From NCBI GenBank assembly GCA_900066355.1, contig FMEL01000019.1, forward strand, positions 1 through 64,000: DNA of 64,000 nucleotides. The letters run 5' to 3'. Both the position numbers and the translations under genes were made by a program. How positions within the stretch are numbered: position 1 is the stretch's first letter; every line of letters begins with the position of its first letter. Below are positions 1 through 8,211 of this stretch, piece by piece. The notes under the pieces were generated by a model, which was not told the origin of the DNA, did not search any database, and saw only the letters and a program-made list of their open reading frames with translations. The stretch is from an uncultured Ruminococcus sp. (lineage in GTDB: Bacteria > Bacillota > Clostridia > Lachnospirales > Lachnospiraceae).

Positions 1-7
1 GAAGAAA

Positions 8-952
8 GTGATTAATTCAAAAAAAGCAGTAATGATAGGCTGTGGCTTTGTTGGTTCTGCATCGGTATTTGCTCTGATGCAGAGTGGCTTGTTTACAGAG
101 ATTGTCCTTATCGATGCAGATAAGAACAAGGCAGAAGGAGAAGCGATGGATATCAGTCATGGTATTCCATTTGCGAGTCCGATGAAAATATATGCCGGAG
201 ATTATGATGATGTGGCTGATGCTGCAATTGTTGTCATATCTGCCGGAGCGGGACAGAAACCGGGAGAGACAAGGCTTGATCTTGTAAATAAAAATGTAGC
301 AATATTTAAGTCAATCATTCCTGAAATAGCAAAGAGAAATTTTGCAGGTATCATGCTTGTAGTTGCGAATCCGGTAGATATCCTGACTCAGGTAGCCATA
401 AAGTTATCAGGACTTCCAGAAAACAGGGTTATTGGATCGGGTACTGTGTTAGATAGTGCCAGATTAAGATATAAGCTTGGTGAGCATTTATCTGTGGACA
501 GCAGGAGTGTTCATGCATTTATAGTAGGTGAGCATGGAGACAGCGAAGTTGTAGCATGGTCATCAGCCAATGTATCTGGTGTTCCATTAAGTGAAATGTG
601 TGAAATGCGTGGACATTACAAGCACAAGGAAAACACGGCAGAAATAGCTACAGCAGTCAAGAACAGTGCGTATGAGATCATAAACAAAAAGCACGCTACA
701 TATTATGGAATTGCAATGTCTGTAAAAAGAATCTGCGAAGCGATTATGAGAGATGAAAAATCAATACTTCCTGTATCACACATGATTCATGGAGTATATG
801 ATATTGACGGAGTATCGTTAAGTATGCCAGCTATTGTAGGTGCAGATGGTATTGAGTCTGATATACCTATTAATTTAAGTGGCGAGGAAGCGTTAAAGCT
901 TAAGGAATCTGCAGATTCATTGAAAAAGATTATGGAGACAATTGAATTATAA
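8..952 (+). CDS. ldh: L-lactate dehydrogenase (NAD-dependent)
   Basis: Interconverts pyruvate and L-lactate with NADH/NAD+ in the cytoplasm at the end of glycolysis. The N-terminal Rossmann glycine motif is GCGFVGSA (residues about 11-18). The substrate loop reads QKPGETRL, with Gln where malate dehydrogenases carry Arg, which favours lactate over malate. The catalytic His lies in GEHGDSE near residue 175. The length of 314 residues is normal for the family. The GTG at position 8 is the first start visible, but the frame stays open to the window edge (Lys-Lys precede it), so the true start may lie outside the window. The next gene begins 9 nt after the stop, suggesting co-transcription with the superoxide reductase and rubredoxin genes. 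Confidence 0.88.
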   Translation: MINSKKAVMIGCGFVGSASVFALMQSGLFTEIVLIDADKNKAEGEAMDISHGIPFASPMKIYAGDYDDVADAAIVVISAGAGQKPGETRLDLVNKNVAIFKSIIPEIAKRNFAGIMLVVANPVDILTQVAIKLSGLPENRVIGSGTVLDSARLRYKLGEHLSVDSRSVHAFIVGEHGDSEVVAWSSANVSGVPLSEMCEMRGHYKHKENTAEIATAVKNSAYEIINKKHATYYGIAMSVKRICEAIMRDEKSILPVSHMIHGVYDIDGVSLSMPAIVGADGIESDIPINLSGEEALKLKESADSLKKIMETIEL

Positions 953-961
953 ATTTTACGC

Positions 962-1336
962 ATGGAAGTAAGGTATTGTATTTGTAAGCATTGTGGAAAC
1001 ATTGTTGAAAAGGTAAAGGATAAGGGTGTACCTGTAATTTGTTACGGAGAACCTATGCAGGAATTAAAAGCCGGAGTGACAGATGCTGCTGTTGAGAAGC
1101 ATGTACCTGTATATACGGTAGAAGGCAGTCATGTTCATGTCGTGGTCGGAGAGACAAAACATCCAATGCTTGAAGAACATTTCATTGAGTGGATTACATT
1201 AAATACAAACCAGGGAATATACAGAAAACAGTTAAATCCAGGTCAGGAGCCGGTAGCGGATTTTTGCCTCTGCGATGGCGAATATGTAGAAGAAGTATAC
1301 GCATACTGCAATCTTCATGGGTTCTGGAAATGCTAA
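962..1336 (+). CDS. Superoxide reductase / desulfoferrodoxin-type protein
   Basis: Reduces superoxide to hydrogen peroxide without making oxygen, taking electrons from rubredoxin in anaerobes. The C-terminal neelaredoxin-like domain has the catalytic EKHVP motif, the Fe ligand pattern HPMxxEH and the terminal C-NxHG motif (CNLHGF). The N-terminal desulforedoxin-like knuckle is unusual. It has CKHC at residues 8-11, but the usual Cys-Cys pair before GEPM is Cys27-Tyr28, so one of the four ligands of Fe centre I is missing. An extra Cys sits at residue 6. No good ribosome site precedes the ATG, so translation may be coupled to ldh. Rubredoxin, its usual electron donor, follows at 1431. Confidence 0.88.
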   Translation: MEVRYCICKHCGNIVEKVKDKGVPVICYGEPMQELKAGVTDAAVEKHVPVYTVEGSHVHVVVGETKHPMLEEHFIEWITLNTNQGIYRKQLNPGQEPVADFCLCDGEYVEEVYAYCNLHGFWKC

Positions 1337-1430
1337 AAACACTTGATATTCGTGCTAAGATTATAAAATAATTCAGATACAACAGTAATATATGCTGTGT
1401 ATTAATATATTTATAAGGAGGAACAAACTA

Positions 1431-1589
1431 ATGAAATATGTATGTGACGTTTGCGGATGGGAATATGATGAAGAGGAAGGTTATCCTGAAGGTGGTATTG
1501 CACCAGGAACAAAGTGGGAGGATGTTCCGGAAGATTTTGAATGCCCATTATGTAATGTTGGAAAAGATCAGTTTTCAGAAGTTGAATAG
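1431..1589 (+). CDS. Rubredoxin
   Basis: Small one-electron carrier of 52 residues with a single Fe(Cys)4 centre. The two knuckles are CDVCG (residues 5-9) and CPLCNVGK near residue 38, with the conserved aromatic and Pro-Gly spacing of the family. The start at 1431 is chosen because a strong AAGGAGG (1415-1421) lies 9 nt upstream and the protein then begins MKYVCDVCGW, as in other rubredoxins. A longer upstream reading has no ribosome site. It probably donates electrons to the superoxide reductase encoded just before it and possibly to the flavodiiron protein at 9361. It is followed by a terminator at 1627-1658, closing the ldh-sor-rubredoxin group. Confidence 0.95.
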   Translation: MKYVCDVCGWEYDEEEGYPEGGIAPGTKWEDVPEDFECPLCNVGKDQFSEVE

Positions 1590-1626
1590 AAGCCTAATCT
1601 TGTGTTAAATACGGATGGATAAACCA

Positions 1627-1658
1627 AAACCCTGGTGCGTGAGCAACAGGGTTTTTTA
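1627..1658 (+). terminator. Rho-independent terminator after rubredoxin
   Basis: Stem AAAACCCTG / CAGGGTTTT with a 12-nt loop followed by a T run. A second GC-rich hairpin (GTGCGCC, TTGC loop, GGCGCAC) follows at about 1661-1678 without a T run. The rest of the gap to 1955 holds the CIRCE operator and promoter of the Hsp20 genes. Confidence 0.85.
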
Positions 1659-1779
1659 TGTGCGCCTTGCGGCGCACGTTTCTAACGGGTGAAAGTCGTG
1701 TGTTCTGCAAGCTGTTATCACTTCACAAATTCACTTCACAACAATCACATTAAGAAATATGCAAAAAAATCTCAAAAAA

Positions 1780-1806
1780 TTAGCACTCACCTCTTGACAG
1801 TGCTAA
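1780..1806 (+). promoter_or_regulatory. CIRCE operator (HrcA-binding site)
   Basis: TTAGCACTC, a 9-nt spacer and CAGTGCTAA match the CIRCE consensus TTAGCACTC-N9-GAGTGCTAA at every position but one. HrcA binding to CIRCE represses heat-shock genes in Firmicutes. The site overlaps the -35 box of the promoter at 1794-1822, so repression by occlusion is expected. hrcA itself is not in this window. Confidence 0.93.
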
Positions 1807-1822
1807 CAATGCGTGTTATATT
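1794..1822 (+). promoter_or_regulatory. Sigma-A promoter of the hsp20 pair
   Basis: TTGACA (1794-1799), 17-nt spacer, TATATT (1817-1822). The -35 box lies inside the right half of the CIRCE element. The leader to the first hsp20 start at 1955 is about 125 nt. Confidence 0.88.
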
Positions 1823-1941
1823 ACAACTAGAACAAAGGAAGAGGGATAAAGAGATAAGAAGATGGAAGAAAATCTTTTAAATATCTCTCATACCAACCGG
1901 GTTCCGAATAAAAACTTATTTCAATATAGATTATGAAAAAG

Positions 1942-1996
1942 GGAGAGATGACTTATGTTAATGCCTAGTATTTTTGGAGAAAACTTATTTGATGAT
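1942..1996 (+). repeat. Direct repeat copy 1 (leader and start of hsp20-1)
   Basis: This 55-nt stretch (ribosome site plus the first 14 codons) recurs at 2565-2619 with a single difference (TTA/TTG in codon 2). It marks a tandem gene duplication with the 5' end kept nearly identical while the rest of the genes diverged. Confidence 0.9.
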
Positions 1997-2413
1997 TTCT
2001 TTACACCGTTCTATTACGATGACAAAGATGAGAAGAAAGTAGGAAAGAAACTTTATGGACACAGAGCACAGAATCTTCTGAAGACAGATATCAAAGAAAC
2101 CAAGGAAGGTTATGAACTGGTTATTGATGTACCTGGATTTAAGAAAGATGAAGTAAAGGTAGCACTGAAAGATGGTTATCTGACCGTCAGTGCAGCCAAA
2201 GGTCTTGATGAAGAAGAGGATGACAAGAAGACAGGACGTTACATCAGACGTGAACGTTATGCAGGAGCCTGCGAGAGAAGCTTCTATGTTGGCGAAGATG
2301 TCACACAGGAAGATATCAAAGGTGAATACAAACACGGTATCCTGAAACTGTTTGTTCCGAAGAAAGAAGCAAAACCGGTTTCCAACGATCCGAAGTATAT
2401 TACCATTGAATAA
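1955..2413 (+). CDS. Hsp20/alpha-crystallin small heat-shock protein, copy 1
   Basis: ATP-independent holdase chaperone that binds unfolding proteins in the cytoplasm as large oligomers. The 152-residue protein has a short variable N-terminal arm, an alpha-crystallin domain from about residue 40 (KTDIKETKEGYEL, VDVPGFKKDE, DGYLTVSAAK) ending in the family's GILKLFVPKK strand, and a C-terminal tail. GGAGAG lies 9 nt before the ATG. It is the first gene after the CIRCE-controlled promoter and is followed by a close paralogue at 2578. Compared with copy 2 it has an extra aromatic-rich segment (FFTPFYYDD) after the shared first 14 residues. Confidence 0.95.
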   Translation: MLMPSIFGENLFDDFFTPFYYDDKDEKKVGKKLYGHRAQNLLKTDIKETKEGYELVIDVPGFKKDEVKVALKDGYLTVSAAKGLDEEEDDKKTGRYIRRERYAGACERSFYVGEDVTQEDIKGEYKHGILKLFVPKKEAKPVSNDPKYITIE

Positions 2414-2473
2414 TCGATGGCCAACTGATTTGACAGAATTTCGGCAGATAATATCTGACAGGTAAAAGTTTAT

Positions 2474-2502
2474 GGTACTGCCCGAAGACTTCGGGCGGTG
2501 CC
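2474..2502 (+). other. Stable RNA hairpin between the two hsp20 genes
   Basis: GGTAC and GCCCGAAG pair with CTTCGGGC and GTGCC around a very small loop, giving a long stem with one mismatch. There is no T run after it, so it looks like an mRNA-processing or stability element rather than a terminator. Confidence 0.55.
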
Positions 2503-2564
2503 GTTAAATATAGATTTGAAGGCAACAGTCGCAAGGCTTAAATATAGATTTTTTTATCATAAAA

Positions 2565-2619
2565 GGAGAGATGACTTATGTTGATGCCTAGTATTTTTGG
2601 AGAAAACTTATTTGATGAT
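2565..2619 (+). repeat. Direct repeat copy 2 (leader and start of hsp20-2)
   Basis: Second copy of the 55-nt repeat at 1942-1996, one mismatch. Confidence 0.9.
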
Positions 2620-3030
2620 GATTGGATGAACTTCCCGTTTAACGATGAGTTTTGGGGCAAGAAAAATCCACTTTATGGTAAACATGCACAGAACATGATG
2701 AAAACAGATATCCGTGAGACCGACGGCAGCTATGAACTTGATGTAGATCTTCCTGGATTTAAGAAAGATGAGATCAAGGTTCAGCTGAAAGACGGCTACC
2801 TGACACTGGCAGCAGCCAAAGGTCTGGATAAAGATGAAAAAGATAAAGAAGATAACTACATTAGACGCGAACGTTATGCAGGAACCTTAAGCAGAAGCTT
2901 TTATGTTGGTGATGCTGTCAGCGAAGAAGATATTCATGCAAAATACGAAGACGGTATTCTGAAACTTTCTGTTCCGAAGAAAGCACCGAAAGCCGTTGAA
3001 AAAAATGGTTACATTGCAATCGAAGGTTAA
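2578..3030 (+). CDS. Hsp20/alpha-crystallin small heat-shock protein, copy 2
   Basis: Paralogue of the preceding gene, 150 residues, with the same first 14 residues and the same alpha-crystallin domain landmarks (LDVDLPGFKKDEIKV, DGYLTLAAAKGLD, RRERYAG, GILKLSVPKK). Its own AGGAGAG ribosome site is part of the duplicated leader. No separate CIRCE or clear promoter was seen between the copies, so both are probably read from the promoter at 1794. A strong terminator at 3061 ends the unit. Confidence 0.95.
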   Translation: MLMPSIFGENLFDDDWMNFPFNDEFWGKKNPLYGKHAQNMMKTDIRETDGSYELDVDLPGFKKDEIKVQLKDGYLTLAAAKGLDKDEKDKEDNYIRRERYAGTLSRSFYVGDAVSEEDIHAKYEDGILKLSVPKKAPKAVEKNGYIAIEG

Positions 3031-3060
3031 CCTTCCAATGCTTATTCTCCCCATATATGT

Positions 3061-3090
3061 CCGGGATCCGTAAGGATCCCGGCTTTTTTG
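3061..3090 (+). terminator. Rho-independent terminator after the hsp20 pair
   Basis: CCGGGATCC, GTAA loop, GGATCCCGG, then C and a run of six T. Confidence 0.95.
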
Positions 3091-3131
3091 GTGTAATGAA
3101 AAACTGTTACCATAATTATGTAAAAACAAAA

Positions 3132-3151
3132 AACTATCCTTTCGGATAGTT
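3132..3151 (-). terminator. Hairpin with a T run only on the minus strand
   Basis: AACTATCC-TTTC-GGATAGTT. Read on the minus strand the loop is GAAA and the stem is followed by a T-rich tract, so it should stop antisense transcription coming out of the regulator gene. No minus-strand gene is present to need it. Confidence 0.5.
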
Positions 3152-3221
3152 CCATAAAGAAAAATACTCTGTTACAATAAAGATACACTACACAAAATCT
3201 GAAAATCAAGAGGAGGGGAGT

Positions 3222-5573
3222 ATGAAGAAAAACATTAAATCTGTAAGCGAAATCTACATATGCCCGAAAAAAGCAGGGAATAAATTCCGTTCAGCCCGGA
3301 AATTTCATACTCCACTTTATCTTTATGGAGTGACCGGTATTGGTAAAACTGCATTGATCTTAAATAATGTTAATATGAAGAAATGTAGTTATTACAGTGC
3401 TACAACGATTCTTGCAGATGAGATCAATATAGAAAAGAAAACTACTGAGCACACTGTTGTGATTGATGATCTCCAGTCACTTGCGGATTCTTCCCAAAAA
3501 GAAGCTTATTTTGAAAAAATAAAAGAACTGCTCGGCAGAGAAGACATATGGCTAATCCTGATTTCACGGTGTCCGTTCCCACGCTGGCTGCTGCCACTTC
3601 GTGCAAAATATATCTTTGTAGAAATCGAAGAAGAAGATTTTCTTTTTTCTCTTGATGAGCAGATTGCATACATAGAGCAGTTCGGACTTGAACTTCCGCA
3701 TGAACAACATCAGGAAGCATGGAGTATAGGTGGCGGAAATCCATTGTCGCTGTTCTTTTATGTCATGGAAAACTGTAATCTGGAGCGGACGATTAAGCGT
3801 CAGTGGGATTATCTGGAGGTTCATGTATATGATCAGTGGGATCTGCAGCTTCAGGAATTTTTTATGGATGTTTCAGTCGTAGAAGAATTTACAGTTCAGC
3901 TGGCAGCAATGCTGACCGGCAGGCGTGATGTAGAAAAGTTGATCTCACAGGCTGAAGAAACAGGAAATTTTTTTGAAATATGTGGTACAAACGGAATCTG
4001 GAGATGCCGCTGGCCGATGCGTAAATCTATGCAGCAGAGACTTCGCAGACGCAAAACCGCAGAACAGATCGAGCGTCTATATTACAGTGCAGGGTTATAT
4101 TATGAGATTAACGACCAGATCCCGGAAGCACTTGATATGTATGAAAAATATAATGATATGGATAGCATTTCAAGACTTCTGACTGCAAATGCAAGAAAAA
4201 ATCCTTCCAGCGGGCATTACTTTGAGCTTCGCAGATATTACCTGGAACTTCCGGACAATATTGTGGAAAACAGTCCTGTTCTTATGGCGGGGCTCAGTTT
4301 ACTGCAGTCCATGTTGATGAATATCGAAGAAAGCGATCGTTGGTATCACGCATTGGAAAAATATGCAGAGGAACATACGGGAAGCGAGAAGCGGGAGGCA
4401 AGAAGCCGCCTTCTTTATCTGAAAATTGCATTGCCACATACGGGAAGTACCGGACTGATCGATATTTTCAAGAATGCGGATCTGTTACTGCGCGACCGAA
4501 AAGCAGTACTTCCGGAGTTTTCTGTTACGAGTAATCTTCCGTCTCTGATGAATGGAGGAAAAGATTTCTGTGAATGGAGCAAACATGACAAAGAACTTGC
4601 GCGCGGGATCGGCATACCGGTAGCATTTGTTCTTGGCAAATATGGCAAAGGTCTTGTTCCGATGGCACTTGCAGAAAGTTATCTGGAAAAGGGACAGGAT
4701 ATTTTTGAGATTTTTTCGCTTGCAGAAAAAGGAAAAATGGAGACAGACAGCGGCGGCAAGCTGGAAATATTTTTTGTCGGTGTCGGTCTGCTTGCATGGC
4801 TTTCGGTTTTAAACAGAGATGCAGAAGGTGCAGAAAAAACGTTGCTGAGTTTTCGGGAACGGGCGAGGAAAGATGCACCGAATCTGCTTTCTAATATAGA
4901 TGCTTTTTTATGCCGTGTGCATTTATACATGGGAAAAGATGTAGCAGACTGGATGGCACAGGCGCCGGATGAGAGCAGAGAATTTTGTACCATGGATCGT
5001 TTCCGTTATCTGACAAAAGTAAGAATCTACATACAGAGGGGGCAGTATCAGGCTGCGTATTGTCTGATTCAGCAGATTCTGTATTATGCAGAGATGATGA
5101 AACGAACTTACATATATATGGAAGCAACGCTTCTTCTGGCAATCGTACAATACCAGATGAATCAGCCAGCGTGGAAAGAAACGCTGCAGGAGTGTATCAG
5201 CAGGGCAGAAGAGTACCATTTTGTACGGGTTCTGACCAGAGAAGGCCCGGTATTGCTTCAGATGTTGGAAAAAGATAAATTTATCTGGCAGGATGCAGAG
5301 TACAAAAATCAGGTTTTGACAGAATGCCGGCAGATGGCAGAAGCCTACCCATCCTATCTCAGCGAAGAAGGAGAAGAGCAGATCGCTTTAAGTACCAATG
5401 CAGTCAAAATACTGAAATTACAGGCAGAAGGCATGGCGTCAGCGGCTATAGCCCAAAGAATGAAACTTTCGGAAGCGACAGTGAAATACCACTGCCGGGA
5501 AACATACCGTAAATTAGGCGTTAAAAATAAAACAGCAGCAATCACGGAAGCGCGGAGACGAAAACTGATCTGA
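3222..5573 (+). CDS. LuxR-family transcriptional regulator of the large ATP-binding (MalT-like) type
   Basis: A 783-residue STAND-type regulator. The N-terminal NTPase has a Walker A GVTGIGKT at residues 36-43 and a Walker B-like VVIDDLQS near residue 88. The middle is a long helical repeat region as in MalT sensor domains. The C-terminal LuxR HTH (about 720-783) contains ILKLQAEGMASAAIA, LSEATVKYH and KLGVKNKTAAI. Such proteins bind ATP, sense a small molecule or partner, and activate transcription. The start has AGGAGGGGAGT just upstream. No signal gene is obvious. The ABC exporter 216 nt downstream is a possible target but has its own promoter-like sequence. Confidence 0.9.
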   Translation: MKKNIKSVSEIYICPKKAGNKFRSARKFHTPLYLYGVTGIGKTALILNNVNMKKCSYYSATTILADEINIEKKTTEHTVVIDDLQSLADSSQKEAYFEKIKELLGREDIWLILISRCPFPRWLLPLRAKYIFVEIEEEDFLFSLDEQIAYIEQFGLELPHEQHQEAWSIGGGNPLSLFFYVMENCNLERTIKRQWDYLEVHVYDQWDLQLQEFFMDVSVVEEFTVQLAAMLTGRRDVEKLISQAEETGNFFEICGTNGIWRCRWPMRKSMQQRLRRRKTAEQIERLYYSAGLYYEINDQIPEALDMYEKYNDMDSISRLLTANARKNPSSGHYFELRRYYLELPDNIVENSPVLMAGLSLLQSMLMNIEESDRWYHALEKYAEEHTGSEKREARSRLLYLKIALPHTGSTGLIDIFKNADLLLRDRKAVLPEFSVTSNLPSLMNGGKDFCEWSKHDKELARGIGIPVAFVLGKYGKGLVPMALAESYLEKGQDIFEIFSLAEKGKMETDSGGKLEIFFVGVGLLAWLSVLNRDAEGAEKTLLSFRERARKDAPNLLSNIDAFLCRVHLYMGKDVADWMAQAPDESREFCTMDRFRYLTKVRIYIQRGQYQAAYCLIQQILYYAEMMKRTYIYMEATLLLAIVQYQMNQPAWKETLQECISRAEEYHFVRVLTREGPVLLQMLEKDKFIWQDAEYKNQVLTECRQMAEAYPSYLSEEGEEQIALSTNAVKILKLQAEGMASAAIAQRMKLSEATVKYHCRETYRKLGVKNKTAAITEARRRKLI

Positions 5574-5647
5574 GTGAAAACAAAATAATGAGCATGAAAG
5601 GGGCAGAACCATACGGTTCCTGCCTCTTCTCTATACCAAAGTATGCA

Positions 5648-5674
5648 AGAGAAGCTGCCAGTGGCAGGTTCTCT
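5648..5674 (+). repeat. Hairpin containing a 22-nt motif repeated in the rpsL leader
   Basis: AGAGAA-G-CTGCC-AGT-GGCAG-G-TTCTCT forms a stem broken by one G-G mismatch. The 22 nt at 5651-5672 recur at 55691-55712 with one mismatch. A second imperfect hairpin (GGCAGAACC / GGTTCCTGCC, about 5601-5623) lies just upstream. Together they fill most of the 5574-5789 intergenic space and may end the regulator transcript, although no T run is present. Confidence 0.6.
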
Positions 5675-5696
5675 GTATGACATGAAACCCATTATC

Positions 5697-5726
5697 TTGC
5701 ATTTTTTACATCATCTGTGCTAAGAT
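5697..5726 (+). promoter_or_regulatory. Probable promoter of the ABC exporter
   Basis: TTGCAT (5697-5702), 18-nt spacer, TAAGAT (5721-5726), 63 nt before the exporter start. Confidence 0.5.
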
Positions 5727-5789
5727 GAGTGTCAGAAAGTGAGTGAAATAAATATGAAACAATAGAAAATAAAAGACGGGAGAAAAAAG

Positions 5790-7538
5790 ATGAATCGGAA
5801 AGATTTCAAAAACAAAAGTGAAATGCAGATATTTCTGTCATATTTCAAACCTCACAGGAAACTGTTTTTTCTGGATATGGCATGTGCACTGGGAATTGCG
5901 ATGATCGATCTGGCGTTTCCATTTATTTCCAGATGGTGTATGTACAAACTTTTGCCGGATAATGCGTGGAGAACATTCTGGACCGTCATGGCAATCGTAT
6001 TTTGTGCATACATTCTGCGGTCTGTTTTTACCTATATTATTACTTACTGGGGACACACGTTTGGTGTACGGATAGAAACAGATTTTCGACGTGACTTATT
6101 TCAGCATATTCAGGAGCTGAGTTACTCGTATTTTGACAATGCCCGCGTGGGACAGTTAATGAGTCGGCTAACATCGGAACTATTTGATATTACGGAGTTT
6201 GCACATCATGCGCCGGAAGATATTTTTATTTCAACAGTAACGATCATTGGCGCGTTGATCATTATGTTTACGATCCAGTGGAAACTGGCACTGGTGATCG
6301 CGGTGACAATTCCGATTTTTCTTGTGATCGTGTGGAAATGCCGTTTTTCCATGCAGAATGCATCCCGTAATGTAAAAAAAGAGATGGCAGCGATCAATAC
6401 GGATTTTGAATCCGGACTTTCCGGTCTTCGTACGGCGAAAGCTTTTGCAAATGAGGAAAAAGAACTCGACAAATTTGATTCTGCAAATTTGAGCTACCGT
6501 GATTCAAAAGCGGATTTTTATCGGGCAATGGGAATGTTTAATTCCGTAATGGAATTTTTCATGTGTATTCTTTCAGCAATCGTGATTGCGGTCGGCGGTG
6601 CACTGATCATGTCAGATCAGTTGAATATCATTGACCTGATCACATTCAGTTTGTATGTGTCTACTTTTGTAAATCCGGTACGTAAGCTTTCAACGACGGT
6701 GGAACTGATTGCGAACGGAACAGCCAGTCTGCACAGATTTGTAGAACTGATGCGGACAGAACCGGGACTTAAGGATGCACCGGATGCCACGGAGTTTAAG
6801 AATGTCAGAGGACAGATCGATATAGATCATGTCGGATTTGCTTATGAGGGAGATCAGACAGTACTTAAGGATGTTTCCCTTCATATAAAACCGGGTGAGA
6901 CGATTGCGTTTGTAGGATCTTCCGGTGGCGGAAAAACTACGCTCAGTCAGTTGATTCCGCGATTTTATGATGTGACTGACGGAAGTATTTCCATTGATGG
7001 AATGGATGTAAGAAAGGCTACACAGGAATCGCTGCACAGAAATATCGGTGTTGTGCAGCAGGAAGTTTTCCTTTTTGCAGACAGTATTGCGGAGAACATC
7101 CGTTATGGAAAACTCGATGCGACAATGAATGAAATCATACAGGCGGCAAAGATGGCAGAAATTTATGACGATATTATGGAAATGCCGAAAGGATTTGATA
7201 CAAATGTCGGAGAAAGAGGCGCACTGCTTTCCGGTGGACAGAAACAAAGAATTTCAATTGCACGTATTTTTCTGAAAAATCCGCCGATTCTGATTCTGGA
7301 TGAGGCAACTTCTGCGCTGGACAGTGTGACAGAGGCAAAAATCCAGGAAACATTTGAGAAACTTGCAGTCGGAAGAACGACGATCATCATAGCCCACAGA
7401 CTTTCTACAGTCAAGAGTGCGGATGACATCGTGGTTATTGAACAGGGACAGATTGTTGAAAAAGGATCGCACAACGAACTGATGCAAAAAGAAGGGGTAT
7501 ATGCATCACTGGTTCATACACAGGAATTAAAAAAGTAA
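5790..7538 (+). CDS. ABC exporter half-transporter (fused membrane and ATPase domains)
   Basis: ATP-driven exporter of the MsbA/multidrug type acting in the cytoplasmic membrane, presumably as a homodimer since only one half-transporter is present. Residues about 20-310 form the six-helix membrane domain. The ATPase domain from about residue 335 has Walker A GSSGGGKTT, Q-loop VVQQEVF, signature LLSGGQKQR, Walker B ILILDEATSALD and the switch His in AHRLS. The length of 582 residues is typical. The substrate cannot be told from sequence (lipid, drug or peptide). It ends in a terminator shared with the convergent thrH. Confidence 0.92.
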   Translation: MNRKDFKNKSEMQIFLSYFKPHRKLFFLDMACALGIAMIDLAFPFISRWCMYKLLPDNAWRTFWTVMAIVFCAYILRSVFTYIITYWGHTFGVRIETDFRRDLFQHIQELSYSYFDNARVGQLMSRLTSELFDITEFAHHAPEDIFISTVTIIGALIIMFTIQWKLALVIAVTIPIFLVIVWKCRFSMQNASRNVKKEMAAINTDFESGLSGLRTAKAFANEEKELDKFDSANLSYRDSKADFYRAMGMFNSVMEFFMCILSAIVIAVGGALIMSDQLNIIDLITFSLYVSTFVNPVRKLSTTVELIANGTASLHRFVELMRTEPGLKDAPDATEFKNVRGQIDIDHVGFAYEGDQTVLKDVSLHIKPGETIAFVGSSGGGKTTLSQLIPRFYDVTDGSISIDGMDVRKATQESLHRNIGVVQQEVFLFADSIAENIRYGKLDATMNEIIQAAKMAEIYDDIMEMPKGFDTNVGERGALLSGGQKQRISIARIFLKNPPILILDEATSALDSVTEAKIQETFEKLAVGRTTIIIAHRLSTVKSADDIVVIEQGQIVEKGSHNELMQKEGVYASLVHTQELKK

Positions 7539-7567
7539 TCGGGGGATTAACCCTCGATTACTTTTTT
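7529..7567. terminator. Bidirectional terminator between the ABC exporter and thrH
   Basis: AAAAAAGTAATCGGGGG pairs with CCCTCGATTACTTTTTT around a short loop, giving T runs on both strands. The stop codons of both convergent genes lie inside or beside the stem. Confidence 0.92.
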
Positions 7568-8152
7568 GATTGCGTCATAAAGTTCGTCGTATGTTTCATA
7601 TGCCGGAATTTCAGGATATTCGGCTTTGATCGCATCGGTGCTCTTAAAGAGAAATCCTGCCTTGCTTGCCTGGATCATGCCGAGGTCATTGTGGCTGTCA
7701 CCGCTTGCAATGGTATCATATCCAATGGACTGCAGTGCTTTTACGGTTGTGTATTTGGATTTTTCACAGCGCATTTTAAAGTCTGTGATCTCGCCGTTGT
7801 CTGCGACTACGAGAGAGTTGCAGAAGATAGTCGGATAACCGAGTTTTTTCATCAGAGGTCCGGCAAACTGTGAAAATGTATCACTGATGATGATGACCTG
7901 AGTCAGTTCGCGAAGCTTGTCCAGAAATTCTTTGGCGCCCGGGATCGGATCGATTTTGGAAATGGTTTCCTGAATCTCCTTCAGTCCAAGGCCATGTTCT
8001 TTCAAAATGTTGAGACGGTATTTCATTAGTTTATCGTAGTCCGGCTCATCTCTTGTTGTTCTTTTTAATTCCGGGATACCGGTTTCTTCTGCAAATGCGA
8101 TCCAGATTTCAGGAACCAGTACGCCTTCAAGGTCTAAACAGACAATTTCCAT
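7547..8152 (-). CDS. thrH: ThrH-type phosphoserine phosphatase / homoserine phosphotransferase
   Basis: HAD-superfamily phosphatase of 201 residues. HAD motif I is DLEGVLVPE, as in the Pseudomonas ThrH, with EIWIAFAEETGI directly after it. Motif II is SDTFSQF and motif IV is GDSHND. ThrH removes phosphate from phosphoserine and can transfer it to homoserine, linking serine and threonine synthesis. The start at 8152 is chosen because AGGAGAAATT precedes it and the protein then begins MEIVCLDLEG as in characterised ThrH. Upstream in-frame codons lack family similarity. It is a single gene, convergent with the ABC exporter. Confidence 0.85.
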   Translation of the reverse strand: MEIVCLDLEGVLVPEIWIAFAEETGIPELKRTTRDEPDYDKLMKYRLNILKEHGLGLKEIQETISKIDPIPGAKEFLDKLRELTQVIIISDTFSQFAGPLMKKLGYPTIFCNSLVVADNGEITDFKMRCEKSKYTTVKALQSIGYDTIASGDSHNDLGMIQASKAGFLFKSTDAIKAEYPEIPAYETYDELYDAIKKVIEG

Positions 8153-8183
8153 AATTTCTCCTCCGTTCTGAGATAACTTTATT

Positions 8184-8211
8184 ATTGTAGCATGGTACCG
8201 CGTCTCTTTAA
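8184..8211 (-). promoter_or_regulatory. Probable thrH promoter
   Basis: On the minus strand TTAAAG, 16-nt spacer, then an extended -10 TGC-TACAAT, about 30 nt before the thrH start. Confidence 0.55.

Noticed and set aside
1689..1880. 63-codon frame before hsp20
   Set aside because: It runs through the CIRCE element and promoter and has no ribosome site.
2474..2502. Terminator between the hsp20 copies
   Set aside because: Strong stem but no T run, and the second copy has no clear promoter of its own.
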